From Tritrichomonas foetus (Eukaryota > Parabasalia > Tritrichomonadida > Tritrichomonadidae), in contig MLAK01000556.1 in NCBI GenBank assembly GCA_001839685.1, positions 1-64,000 of the forward strand: a stretch of 64,000 nt of DNA, written 5' to 3'. The position numbers were made by a program, and so were the translations under genes. Of this stretch, positions 27,901 through 37,000 are shown piece by piece (positions within the stretch are counted from its first letter, which is position 1; the number at the start of each line of letters is the position of its first letter). The notes under the pieces were generated by a model. That model had not been told where the DNA came from and searched no databases. It saw only the letters and a program-made list of their open reading frames with translations.

Positions 27901-29359
27901 TTTCAATTGCGAAAAGAAGAGCAGAAACTCCTTTTTTCAAAAATTCTTGAACAAAATCATCATTTAATAAAGCTAATTTGGTAAACAAAGAGTAAACTTC
28001 ATCACAAACTTCTTTTTTGGTCAATTCGTCAATTAGTGAAGGAACAATCCAGTTTGGTTTTGATTTAGGAAGTAAAATTTCGAGGCATTTTATAACAATA
28101 GCACATTTTTTATAAGAAAGGTTAATAAAAAGTTTAACTGCTTTACCAATTTGTTCAGATAAAACATTTTCACATAAAAAAATCAAAATTTCTTGTACAC
28201 CAATATCTTCATTCAAATTTAGGTAAAGTTCATCGAGATTTGTTTGAAATATTAATTCATTAAAAATATTTTCAATATGGTTTTGAACATTGATAGTTTT
28301 AATTAACGATAATAAAACGAAAGAATCAAATCCAAACTTCCAAGGAGGAATTCCCAGAAAAATGAAATTCACTCGAGATTCTATATCAAACTTAACAAGA
28401 ATTTCAAAAAGTTCATGCTGTTGATGTTTAGGAATACTTTTCGCACGAATTATAAAGACGTCAAATGAAAAATTTGTAATTAAAGGCGAGTTTTTTGTTT
28501 CAAATAAAATTGATAAAGCTGAAGTCAAAAGATCGGATGAAATTTCTTCTTTACAAAAATTGGAAAGAGATTGAAAAGCGGATACATTTGATGAGAGTAA
28601 ATAGTTCTTGTAAAAATCCAAAGAATTAAGTGAAAACATGAATTTCGGAATTAATGGAAGGAAAGATTCTAAAAATTCTGTGCTTTTTACATCTTTTATG
28701 ACGTAACCAATGAAATCTAAGGCTTTTTCATAATCAAATTCATTTTCTTCGAATATTTTTTCATCATTAAATATATCTAAAGAAGCTTTGAATAAGTTAT
28801 CATGATTTTCGACATTTTTGAATGTGAAATTTTTGATGCGATTTAGAAAAAGTTGTGAAAAAGGTAATTTTTTCTTACGAAAACATAATTTATAAATTTC
28901 CGCAATCTTTAAAGGATTGAAGAGTATTTGAGCAATCATCTCATTTGATAAAGCTCTTTCTAAAAATGATAAAGAATTATTGATTGTTTCAGAATCATCA
29001 ATTGAAAGCAAATGAATTAAAAAATCTGTTAACATTTTGATAAGTTCTTTATCAAATTGATTTATTTTAATAACTCTTTCCAAAAAAAGGAAATATTTAT
29101 TTTGGGTTTCAGATATTTCAAGATTTTTCGAAAAATATGGAATAAAAATCTTTGCAAAATCATTTATATATCGTTCAAGTCCAATGGAATCAATTTCTTC
29201 GTCGATTGGAATACTCCCGAATTGTTGATCATAAAATTGGAAGCAATTAATGATTTCATCGTCGGTCTTTGACTTTTGTACTAGCATTTTAAATTGTTTA
29301 ACATCAGGAGAATCATCGTCAGAGAAAATATGAAGGAATCTGCGCCAGCTTTTGTCCAT
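21959..29359 (-). CDS. PH-BEACH-WD40 protein with C-terminal Cys-rich finger (WDFY3/LYST-like)
   Basis: This large (2466-residue) scaffold belongs to the BEACH family, which acts in vesicle traffic, lysosome-related organelles and selective autophagy. A long helical N-terminal region contains a concanavalin-like segment at about 630-770 (VIFWFYVRSL, then a GSENGNN turn). A PH-like domain (about 1590-1750) precedes the BEACH domain (about 1755-2090), which shows YPVFPWIIGDY, YRDLSKPMGAQ, HYGTHYSHSA, DVKELIPEFY and WIDLIFGYKQRG. A WD40-like beta region follows. The last ~60 residues hold four CxxC-type pairs (CPVC, CVVC, CKNC, CTRC), a FYVE/RING-like zinc finger lacking the FYVE basic RHHCR signature. 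Among BEACH proteins a C-terminal FYVE is known in WDFY3, hence the comparison. The frame is open to 29404, but the first ATG is 29359. The stop is TAA. Confidence 0.92.
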   Translation of the reverse strand: MDKSWRRFLHIFSDDDSPDVKQFKMLVQKSKTDDEIINCFQFYDQQFGSIPIDEEIDSIGLERYINDFAKIFIPYFSKNLEISETQNKYFLFLERVIKINQFDKELIKMLTDFLIHLLSIDDSETINNSLSFLERALSNEMIAQILFNPLKIAEIYKLCFRKKKLPFSQLFLNRIKNFTFKNVENHDNLFKASLDIFNDEKIFEENEFDYEKALDFIGYVIKDVKSTEFLESFLPLIPKFMFSLNSLDFYKNYLLSSNVSAFQSLSNFCKEEISSDLLTSALSILFETKNSPLITNFSFDVFIIRAKSIPKHQQHELFEILVKFDIESRVNFIFLGIPPWKFGFDSFVLLSLIKTINVQNHIENIFNELIFQTNLDELYLNLNEDIGVQEILIFLCENVLSEQIGKAVKLFINLSYKKCAIVIKCLEILLPKSKPNWIVPSLIDELTKKEVCDEVYSLFTKLALLNDDFVQEFLKKGVSALLFAIETIPSVDFLSAIVCNGPYQIIDDFIFHNFEKTNLVKLSQNELKALMMGLPHDSQSFGLLRIPSLSKYVSNIELISPFDKYIYGKYGTLYKSTNVNVSYLCYASQYIDDDLVLDEIFKDSKSIRNMTKGPLPFRNIYLLHFDMPHAMASFNCIGTVIFWFYVRSLIGKTVILQTSHGDITYDCDGITVFDEINCECTLKKWHMITITNINKSFQNRSFEVYLDDFKLYENQMNAVANMTIGSENGNNAIWTIDSYIFSSPDVLTIEQIREKYNNNLTIRNEQQNLELTRASGFKLVEYKGINNYLKVMGGDEFIFLRLFHEDHRENFILYLKSAFDLLRKGAIEPKFFYSALKYIILTKSEFIDDEIESIFMKFFSRQCYINIFGDLSILSIEKFTFKMLPSIFNTDHKFKSLFNKLLDAFSVINFNDKAHSSIIASIGAYGSKNPESLIKILLTIAALHKISNEEIVDTNMISEKVDSQKILFGIILASSSLFDKYIPFKKVIDISIGLPDIFALNLLNSLVKICSDNYFETQIIEENKSFFIDLYCYEQMWTFFLCLVTKNEYSTINEFANSEIKRSDILPILFDIIASSTKIEMIKETNELTQGNNIHENTFNNIFSLKVAKIILPLCTIDHLLLCKKQIIRFCSFGFDDVFVSNDISFNLITGDQLTMKRKSLTPQEKYLPIKDLSQKLFEPTCNYLQKLEDSTENDNQEINSNSNYVCDQVINSIMNIDTIQILIEKTSEIIINLANSSPTPKTIFVQYTLFPSNMNDQNECNVDNKISRKMHTRIILSLLEMNPSFSKEAFSSFYLFLTNRVIEGFWDDSMSRLIKTAMPTFNPQIKKIKNFLIVSLSKINSVEEKLMIVTELFRNHAFISFLSDPIFFSVIQHFIITPEIVKSDHFGDLSQIIIESEINTTDFASAVRDNKLIVWFASQDDKYDEVIEPLLKNCSNSSQNIKNILAESTSIISQNHIVPYNKYKMYRSKINQNIRRAFRFQLFYRNNMNAYFLDDAISRLFKREKTLEFNRNHSDIKFNNHFMLVPSPHPLCVPQKMVPLAFEFNIPFLKKKREITLPRASQKSLINASDSIEELKQSYSKPVCLDHWSLPLFVNESITDVFLEICECTSSSLMRIDLLSTSEPLPCVLCLGQNKFFILLNSRLTSSESYKELVLPETSSMLCHFAAFEIPIFGYYGRSTLFANRPLLIIEYKDVSLAILRRYAYQSRTVDFFTVLGNHFTIIFRNETDRKQFTSKVMKISEQSQANIGIGFSSKLLQMSVDQVANLWISRRISNYDYLLYLNIASGRSFNDLSQYPVFPWIIGDYSASSNPKNQLALTDGTSKNEETKNCEENENENDEDEYMSYRDLSKPMGAQNEIRRDRFIAMYNETNYHYGTHYSHSAAVMHYMVRIEPYTFFGIHLHNGWDHRDRLFCNIAESWRSASDINQADVKELIPEFYTFPLMFENPNNLSLGERSDGLSLNTVTMPRWGKDPLIFVWKMRKALEKSDFINEWIDLIFGYKQRGEPAIEAVNVFHPMAYDDCFKNNDKTKNKQQHEIQLQELQEQNNNSLSYVELKAAIDMINNFGQCPKQLFTTPHPKRQTIIRETLFGNKESLFISELKQTSKDPERIRVVNDEIFVMAKNELFMGIQQPFVELVLNLDNIRSLCVSQDYQMFAYCEEFGVITIEIGNRIKLQEILLPINLRKVDSMAISSQHFLLCAVVCHEANGLSQILLFDITSGFLIRTKEIETNEKIVAVEFEENYNFITILFERSIFVLGIDFREITKPFYLKQMKIETQSQIQILDDSQDRNHNQYLEQNQDEAMKNNNFDKNKCENARFTSVSPCDSDTFSEFPFFIVGRSDGLCSVISINIVQKELLSEEVTKMKSSIASVKIFHECQAALIFDINKNLILLSQKRVRKQIVAREFFKQCPVCHSETSSSMSCCVVCGLFVCKNCRAKRLNVICTRCYGCGGNSDGSVMPLTP

Positions 29360-29750
29360 TAGATGTTTATTCAAAAAGTTAATGCCAATACATAAAATAT
29401 TCAAAAAGTTACACTAATAATAGTGTATTATCTTGATAAAAACACCATCTTTTAACATCAAAGATTATTAACTTTTATTGATAAGAACTAAAGAATTCAT
29501 TGTTGTAAGTCCATAATAATTGGGTTCTTCGTCTTCAACTATTTTTGTTTTATCATCTATAAAACTACATCGATTAAATATTTAATCAGAAAATCAATTT
29601 GGTATGAAAAGTAGATGAGTAAAAAAAAAAAAAATATGAATATTCAAGATATCTATTTCATGATGATTAGATGTCAACAATAATAGAGAAAATATAAATA
29701 TATTCCAAAACAAAGAAGTAAAGTAAGAATTTACGCACATAAAAACAATT
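29360..29750. other. Spacer between the BEACH and coiled-coil genes
   Basis: This spacer is AT-rich, with an A-run near 29619-29631. It should hold the BEACH gene promoter and the 3' end of the coiled-coil gene. I see no GAAAAAG box, M3/M5 pair or credible ORF. Confidence 0.35.
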
Positions 29751-32603
29751 TTATACAATTGAATTTGGTGTTGGAAGTGGTGGTAACGGTTTCTTTCTAG
29801 CAAATCCAGTTGTACTTCTTCTTTTTTGATTTCGTGATTCAATTGAAACCTGTGGTAATCTTACAAATCGTTGATTAAACTCCCGATCTCGAATTGCCAG
29901 ACCTTCTCGATAATCAAGAAATTCTTTCCCAATTGATTTTAATTTTTCTGTTTTTTCATCTAATGTCAAAGTCAGACGGTCAATGACTGACTTTTCTTCA
30001 ATTCGCATTGGTCTTGCACTAAAACTTTCCATTGCTTTATCACAGCGATTTTTCATTAATGCTATTTGTTGATCTGATTGACTAACTTTAAAATCTCTCT
30101 TCGAAATAAATGTTTCCATTGCAGTATCATATTTTTCTTTTTCTTTAAGAAATTGATTATTGTATTGTTGCTTAATTGATTCATCCATATCTGGCACATT
30201 TGCTTGACATTTAGCCATCATTATTGAATCGGTTAATTTTTGGACAGTTATATCATGTTCATTTAACATTCGAATTCGATCATTTTCAAATTGTTCTTGA
30301 AGTGATTTTGATCGTTCTTCGAATGTTCCTTTCATTGATTTCCGATAATTGCTTTTAGCATGGAAATTATCACGAAATGTCTGATGATCAAGATCCTGTT
30401 GGCTTTTTTCCATTTTAATTGATGAGATATATTTAGTTTCAGCGATCTGAATTTGTGAACGAAGCGCATTTAATAATTTTTCTGTTCGATTTTGTTCATT
30501 TTTGATTTTTTCTTCACTTTTTTGTTGATATGAAGTAAAACGAAGTTTCAATTTTTGAACTTTTTCATCTTCTGGAATTTCGAACTGTGTTGTTTTTGTT
30601 TCTTCCAATTTTTGAAGTTCTTTTTCTTTTTTTTGGATTTCTTCAGTTAATTGAGATAATTTTTTATCAAATGATTCTTTGATTCGATCAAAAGATGTCG
30701 AATCAATTTGATAAGATGATTGGTCGAATTCTTTTGGAAGATTTTCGCTTTCAGTTTCATATTCTTTTTGATATTTCAAAATAAGTTCCATTCTTTCATT
30801 CGTCACTTTTTCATTCAAAATCTCTTTTTGATGAAGTAATTCAGTTTCATTCAATTCATTAACATTATCAGATTTGAAGGGTATATCAATATCTTTTATT
30901 GAGTTTAATTCTTGTGTGACTTTTTTGTAAATGTCTTCGTATTCATGAATTTTAGCTTTGAAATCTTCATCAGAAAAACTTTTGGAAACATTTGACATTT
31001 CATTTTTGTACTTTCGATCGAGTTCTTCTTGATATTTATTTTCAATACTTTCATATTCATTTTTGGAATGAGTTGAATGAGTTTCAAGCTCTTTCAACTT
31101 TCCTTCATAAACCCTATTTAATTTACTTTCTATGTCTTTTGGATTTTCTTGACTTTGATTATTTTCAAAACTTGTGGGATCAAATTTAGGTAGTTCTTCA
31201 GCAAATTTGGAAATAAGGGTTTGGAGTTCATTTTGTAAAGTAGTCAATTGTATTTGAGCCTTTTCTGTTTCATTCACAAAGCTCTCTTGATTATTTAAAT
31301 TTTCTAACATTTGAGTATGAATTTCTTTAAATTTATTAATTATTTCATTTTTTTCATTTTCAAAACACTCTTTTAATTTAGATAATTCATTTTCATAATT
31401 TTTTGTATTATTTATTTTAGAATTTTCTGTACTTTTTTGGATTTCAAAGAATTCTTCTTTTTTATTTATGAGATTTTGTTCACATTTTGATATTTTTTGA
31501 TTCATTTCTTCTTTTTCTTTGGAATTTTGTGATTTAATTTGATCTAATTCATTTAAAAGTCTATTTTGCTCTTCTTCAATTTCTTTATCATGACACATGA
31601 TACGATTTTTCGTATTTTGTTCAGTTTGAGCCAGAGTTTGTTTGACTTTGGACCGAATCATTTTGTGTTCATTTTCAAGATTAATCAATTCATTTTGATG
31701 AACTTGTTTTGAATTGGTTAAATTCATTTTTTCATCTTTTATTTGTTTAGTAAAGTTATTAAAAATTTCTTGATTTTCTTTCTTTCTCTTTTCAATTTCT
31801 TTTTTTGAATTGCTTTCATATTCTTTCAATTGATTAATCATTTTATGAAGTCGTCCTTTGAATCCAGTGAAATTTTGTGTAGCAATTGTTTTTTCTTTAT
31901 TTAAATCTTTTTTAGCATTATTCATCACCTCTTTTAATGCTTCCCTTTTCTTTAGAAAATCGGATAATAACGCTTTTTTATCTGGAATGCCAGGATTATC
32001 CATTTCATAGCTAAGTTTGATATCATTTTTAACTTTTTCAAAATGAGATATCATTTCTTTCATATGCTTTTCAGAATCTTGTTGAAATTTTTGAATTTTT
32101 GTTTTATTTTCTTTATCAAAATTTCGAAATTCTATTTTTTTGTTTTTTTCTAAATCTTTGATTCTTGCTTGTAAATCAGTTAGTGGAGATGTTCTATTCA
32201 ATATTTCAATCTGATTTTGCATATTTTGGGAGATTAAAAAAACTGTTGATAATAAACTTTTCACTTCATTTATTATTGCCCCTTCTTCGTTTCTAATGAA
32301 TGTTGTCACCTTATCTCTTTTCTTTTTGAGTTTATCATTTTCGTCTGTAATTCTTTTGCTGTACATATTTTTTATCGTCTCTGTCACGTCTTTTTCTTGT
32401 CCTGAAATAGTACTCAAAATTTCTGTCACTTTGTCTTCATGATTTTTGAAAATGGTTTGGAAGTCGGCATCAACATTTGTTCTAATTGCAGCAATTTGGA
32501 AAATTGTTTCTTCGAGAAAGCTAGTGAGGTATTCTATGACTCTGTTGAGCTGAGCTATTTTTTTGCATGAGTTATGAATTGTGATCGAAGTAATGTTACT
32601 CAT
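29751..32603 (-). CDS. Long coiled-coil protein, unknown function
   Basis: This 950-residue protein is almost entirely heptad-rich Lys/Glu/Gln/Asn helix from about residue 60 to 900, with few prolines. The first ~50 residues (many Ile, Leu and Thr) are less charged. The C-terminal ~35 residues are basic and proline-rich, with a KKPLPPLP stretch that could bind an SH3-like or other Pro-binding domain. No Walker motifs, hinge or membrane segment were seen, so it is not an SMC ATPase. Such proteins in parabasalids are commonly cytoskeletal (inference). The start at 32603 is the first ATG, with GAAAAAG/CTTTTTC 25 nt upstream (32628-32634). The neighbouring plus-strand gene is divergent. Confidence 0.8.
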   Translation of the reverse strand: MSNITSITIHNSCKKIAQLNRVIEYLTSFLEETIFQIAAIRTNVDADFQTIFKNHEDKVTEILSTISGQEKDVTETIKNMYSKRITDENDKLKKKRDKVTTFIRNEEGAIINEVKSLLSTVFLISQNMQNQIEILNRTSPLTDLQARIKDLEKNKKIEFRNFDKENKTKIQKFQQDSEKHMKEMISHFEKVKNDIKLSYEMDNPGIPDKKALLSDFLKKREALKEVMNNAKKDLNKEKTIATQNFTGFKGRLHKMINQLKEYESNSKKEIEKRKKENQEIFNNFTKQIKDEKMNLTNSKQVHQNELINLENEHKMIRSKVKQTLAQTEQNTKNRIMCHDKEIEEEQNRLLNELDQIKSQNSKEKEEMNQKISKCEQNLINKKEEFFEIQKSTENSKINNTKNYENELSKLKECFENEKNEIINKFKEIHTQMLENLNNQESFVNETEKAQIQLTTLQNELQTLISKFAEELPKFDPTSFENNQSQENPKDIESKLNRVYEGKLKELETHSTHSKNEYESIENKYQEELDRKYKNEMSNVSKSFSDEDFKAKIHEYEDIYKKVTQELNSIKDIDIPFKSDNVNELNETELLHQKEILNEKVTNERMELILKYQKEYETESENLPKEFDQSSYQIDSTSFDRIKESFDKKLSQLTEEIQKKEKELQKLEETKTTQFEIPEDEKVQKLKLRFTSYQQKSEEKIKNEQNRTEKLLNALRSQIQIAETKYISSIKMEKSQQDLDHQTFRDNFHAKSNYRKSMKGTFEERSKSLQEQFENDRIRMLNEHDITVQKLTDSIMMAKCQANVPDMDESIKQQYNNQFLKEKEKYDTAMETFISKRDFKVSQSDQQIALMKNRCDKAMESFSARPMRIEEKSVIDRLTLTLDEKTEKLKSIGKEFLDYREGLAIRDREFNQRFVRLPQVSIESRNQKRRSTTGFARKKPLPPLPTPNSIV

Positions 32604-33016
32604 GCAAAAAAACGATTTTAAGGATTTGAAAAAGCTATTAAGGCGAATTATTTTGACCTTTTTCCTTTTAAAATTTTATTGTTTTCAATAATATCATGTT
32701 ATTGATACTAATTTTATCATAAAATGAATGGCTTTTTTAAAACGATTTTGAAAAGTTCAACTTTTTGACTAAATTCATTTGGTGCATGTTGAATAATATA
32801 ATATTTCAGAGTAAACATAACGTAATACTATATCATAATATCCTAGCTAGACTATAATACACAATGTTGAATCTTAAATAGAGTCTAAAACAGAAATATA
32901 CATTATATTCTTGGGCTTTTTCATAGTATTAAATTAAGATCAAATTAATTCTGAAAAAGTTGATTTTAATAAACTTTTTGTCATTGAAAAAAATCTCAAA
33001 AGACGTTAAAATCATT
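32604..33016. promoter_or_regulatory. Divergent promoter region with two GAAAAAG copies
   Basis: This is a head-to-head spacer. GAAAAAG occurs at 32628-32634 (25 nt from the minus-strand ATG) and at 32953-32959 (58 nt from the plus-strand ATG). TCATT, an Inr-like TCAYW match, directly precedes the ATG at 33017. No ORF is supported. Confidence 0.4.
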
Positions 33017-33790
33017 ATGGAGAAATTACCTTTCGATTCCACGACCGAGTATAGAACCTCATTCACATGGAGAAATAAGCCAAAAGAAGCTTCATATGAT
33101 CCATATGAAGATATAGTTGATCGAATGATGCAAACTCAGTTTATTAGCAATTCACCAACTAAGCATATTGAAGAAGATCCATACGAGTTGATTGTTCAGC
33201 GTAAGATGAATGAAATGTTTCAAGAAGAAGAAAAGCCACAAAGTCAACATTCTGATGCAGATTCTTTTCATTCCAATGGAAGACATAGCCATTCACACAG
33301 CCGTTCAAATTCTCGTGGCCACTCACGTGAACAATCACGCGAACACTCAAGAGTTAATTCACGATCACAATCACGAACTCAAAATCGGAAAGATTTCGAT
33401 AACAATTCTGTATGCAGCAAGTCATCAAGTCGATCAAATCACAGCGCACACAGCAATAAAGTTGTTGAAACTAATTATAATAACTTTCAAGAAAATATGA
33501 GTTATTCATCTAATTCTGAAGAACCAGTATATATGCAAAAGCCACAACAACCAACAATTGTTATCCAAAAGAAATATGATGCTTCACATCTAAATAAGAA
33601 ACAAAGGGTTGAAACTAAGACAGAATATACAGGGAATGTGCGACCAGTTTTCTTCAGAAATCCTGAACATGCAAGTGAGAAAGAAAAGAAACATCTTTAT
33701 GGTCCATTCTTCGTTTCTTGGCCAAAGAATAAAGCAATGCCAGTTGAATATGCTGAACTTCAAAAAGTGTATAATAAGCATCATTATTAA
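33017..33790 (+). CDS. RS-rich protein with MDM1-like microtubule motif
   Basis: This is a 257-residue protein. The N-terminus carries TEYRTSFTWRNK, resembling the (S/T)EYxxxFxW motif of MDM1/SAXO-type microtubule- and centriole-binding proteins. Two near-copies of a DPYExIVxRxM segment follow (about residues 27 and 53). The middle (about 85-150) is an SR/HS-rich low-complexity tract. The C-terminus (about 200-257) is conserved-looking and aromatic, with a HLYGPFFVSWP stretch and a final VEYAELQKVYNKHHY. The frame is open upstream through a TTG at 32960, but the first ATG is 33017. A cytoskeletal role is inferred from one short motif; an RNA-binding SR-type protein is less likely because there is no RRM. 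Confidence 0.75.
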   Translation: MEKLPFDSTTEYRTSFTWRNKPKEASYDPYEDIVDRMMQTQFISNSPTKHIEEDPYELIVQRKMNEMFQEEEKPQSQHSDADSFHSNGRHSHSHSRSNSRGHSREQSREHSRVNSRSQSRTQNRKDFDNNSVCSKSSSRSNHSAHSNKVVETNYNNFQENMSYSSNSEEPVYMQKPQQPTIVIQKKYDASHLNKKQRVETKTEYTGNVRPVFFRNPEHASEKEKKHLYGPFFVSWPKNKAMPVEYAELQKVYNKHHY

Positions 33791-34068
33791 GGATATTTAT
33801 ATATTTTATACTAAAAGAGTTGTAATTTTATTTGAGTCTTTATTTATTATTTCATTGATCTTGAAAGTCTAACTTCTTGAAAGGATCACATATGTGTGAA
33901 ATGGAAACCTTGTGAAGAAAGTGATTTGGGAAAATACAATTTTTTGAGAGCATATATGGCTGCATAATGCTTTTCAAAACCATTTATAATTTTAAAAAGT
34001 TTATTGATATATTAGGGTGACTATAAACCATTGAAAAATTTTACTCTACGCCGAATCTCGAAATCCCC

Positions 34069-37000
34069 ATGTTGAAAGGCGACAAAAGAGAAAAATATGC
34101 AAACGCGATTAATCCATCATCACCTATTATTTCGTCGTCATTTTCAGATCTAATAGCTCATTGCAAATCATTTCGACAACGCGAATTTATTCATCTATCG
34201 ACATTCACTTATAAGCAACTTCAGGAAGTTATCGATGCGTCATTTAGACAAGTGATAAGAGATTGTGTCTCAGCCGATGCCTCAGTAATAATTTCCACGT
34301 GCTTTATCATCGATTGCCTCAGAAAATTATGTGCTGACAAAAGAGCTCAATTAATCACATATGCATCAAAATTAGCATCAAATAGAAACGATCAAGTAGG
34401 AATTTTAATTTCTTACGTTACATCAAAACTTTATAATAAAGTTGAAGGATTTTTAGTTCGTTCAAAGTTGGAAGATATAAATAACAGATTTGATTTATCC
34501 TATGATGCGCTTCCAAATGCATATTTTCTTTTATTTCTTGCACAGCATTCGCCAGAAGCTATTTTATTAAATTGGGAACTTTTTTTGAAAATTGTATTGA
34601 GGGCAGTTTATCATAAAAGTGTAGAAATACGAAATACAGCAGCTGATGCAATCCGAGAATATGTTTCGCTTGTCATTAAAAGACCTGAAGCCAATTTGGA
34701 TGATTATGTCATGCCTATTTTCCAAATCGCTTTAAATCGAATTAATGATGTGGAATTAAGACATGGAAATCTTTTATTGTTTTCTGTCTTACTTGAAAAA
34801 GGTTTATATCGATATTTCGATAATCCTGAAGGAATTATTAATCTTTTTCAAGGAATGGTTCGTTTTAGAGATGAAATTGTTGCTTTACAAGCACTTTATT
34901 GTTTTATTTTATCATCACATCTTGACAAAGAATATTTTTACCAGAAATGTTGGGATACTGTTACACGTCTATTAATTGATTTCAATACAGTTTCAAATGG
35001 AACAGTTTTAGCTGCATCTTCTTTCTTATTAATGGTTCAACAATTCAATGAATTTTTACCGGATTTAGGAGCTTCAAAGATTTTTCAGGTATTACGATCC
35101 ATGCTTTGTCGAAATGATCCTTTTAAACAAGGGTTTGAACTTTTAGAAATTATTGGAAAGAAACAGCCATCGATTATTGCACGAACTAATCAAATTTTCT
35201 CAATTTTAGCATCGACACCGATTACTGCAGAGTTCGCAAAATATGTTCCTCCATTATTCCCACTTTTCCATAAAAATTCCTGGGAACAATTCAAAAAAAC
35301 ACTATGTAGTCGTTTAGCCGCAGATTTGATTAAAACTCCAACAGTAAATCATTTGAATTTAATTTCTTCTTGTGAACCACTAGATAGTTCAAATATTCAT
35401 GCGGCTCTATTAGATTTATTAAATCATCCCAATTCAGATATTCGTGCAAATACACCCAAGGCTTTATTGCAAAATGCGAAAAATATGGCATGTTTACCAA
35501 ATATTGTAAATCAACTTCTAATTCAATCTTTAAGTGAAAAAGATGGAATTGTTAGAGCGAAAACTTTACAATCTTTTCCTGAGTCAACAGCAAATATAAT
35601 GTCGTCTTCTTCAGCATTGAGTTGTTTTGAATCATTAGCGAATGATGAATGCTATAAAGTTAGAAAAAATGCAATGATTTTACTTGCAAAAATTGTAACA
35701 ATCTCACCATTTGCAGTTTTACCAATTTTACGTCGAGTTTTGCTCGATGATTTATTTTTATTAAATTCACAAAGAGGTCATCGTTTACAAAAAGACATGA
35801 CTAAACTTTTATTGCATTTAATTTCAGCTGCACAAGATATTTTGCCAATTTATTCACAATCAATTTGTCAAATTGCAATTGAACATTTTAATTCGCCACC
35901 AAGAAGAGAACAAACTATTTTTGAAAGAGAAAGTTTCTTTGATATATCAACAAATATTTCAAAATGTATTAATATTATAGCTAAAAAAGATATCAATTTA
36001 GTTTCACAGTATTTTAATGAATTTATTGAATCCTTTATGTTGATTTTAAAGCAGCATAATAAAAAAGAGCTAAAAATTGCGGTCGTTGAAGCATTAACTA
36101 CGTTTGTATCAAATTGTGGAAGTCAATTTCAGATAGACAGAAAAGCCATGTTTACTGAATTAACCAGTATTGCAAGTAAATGGAATTCGCATAAATTGAA
36201 TCTTGCATTTCTAAAATTATTTGGACTTCTTGGCGCGGTTGATATCAACATTCTTCAATCTGAAAGCGAAGAATTCGATGTCGATGAAATTGATAATGAT
36301 CATCATAAATACTACTTAAATGTAGTCTGTAGAACATTATTAGGCGTATTGCAAGATAATTCATTAAATATTCATCATTCTGAAACAACCAAACATCTTG
36401 TTTCAATTTTTGCACTCCATGAAGAATCATCGTATGAATGGTATCTTAAATTCATGCCATTATTTATTAATGAAATCCGAAATACACGAAGTTCTATTTT
36501 TCTTTCACTTCTTCAGCATCTTTGCCAGTCAATTCCACCAAACTGGCTTACATGTTTTACAGATGAATTGATTGGTTTGATATATGAGCTTTGGGGAACT
36601 GATGAGCTCTTGAATGTCCTTGGCGTTGTATCTGCACTTGCATCTGTTTTAATGGATAGATTTGCCCCATTTTTGCCCCAATGCATTTCATTACTTCTTG
36701 ATTGCTTGTTTTCTAATAAGACTTCTCATCCTGATATTTCCCAGAAAGTTTTGGAATCTTTAGTTGCTTTGCGATATGTTTCTAGTGATTATATGTTTTT
36801 AATCATTCCTGAAATTGTTGCAACTGCCTCTAATCCATTAACTAATCCAGAAACACGTATTGATGCCCTTCATTCATTACGAATTTTTATTCAGAGTTGT
36901 GAATGTGAAAACTTTGCTGCATCAATAGTTAGATGTGTTATCTTTTCGTTATCATTTTCGGGAAAAGTTCGAAATATTGCACTTCAAGTCCTTTATTCAC

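Noticed and set aside
29594..29842. Minus-strand frame overlapping the 3' end of the coiled-coil gene
   Set aside because: It is out of frame with the coiled-coil protein and becomes random AT-rich sequence after the gene end.
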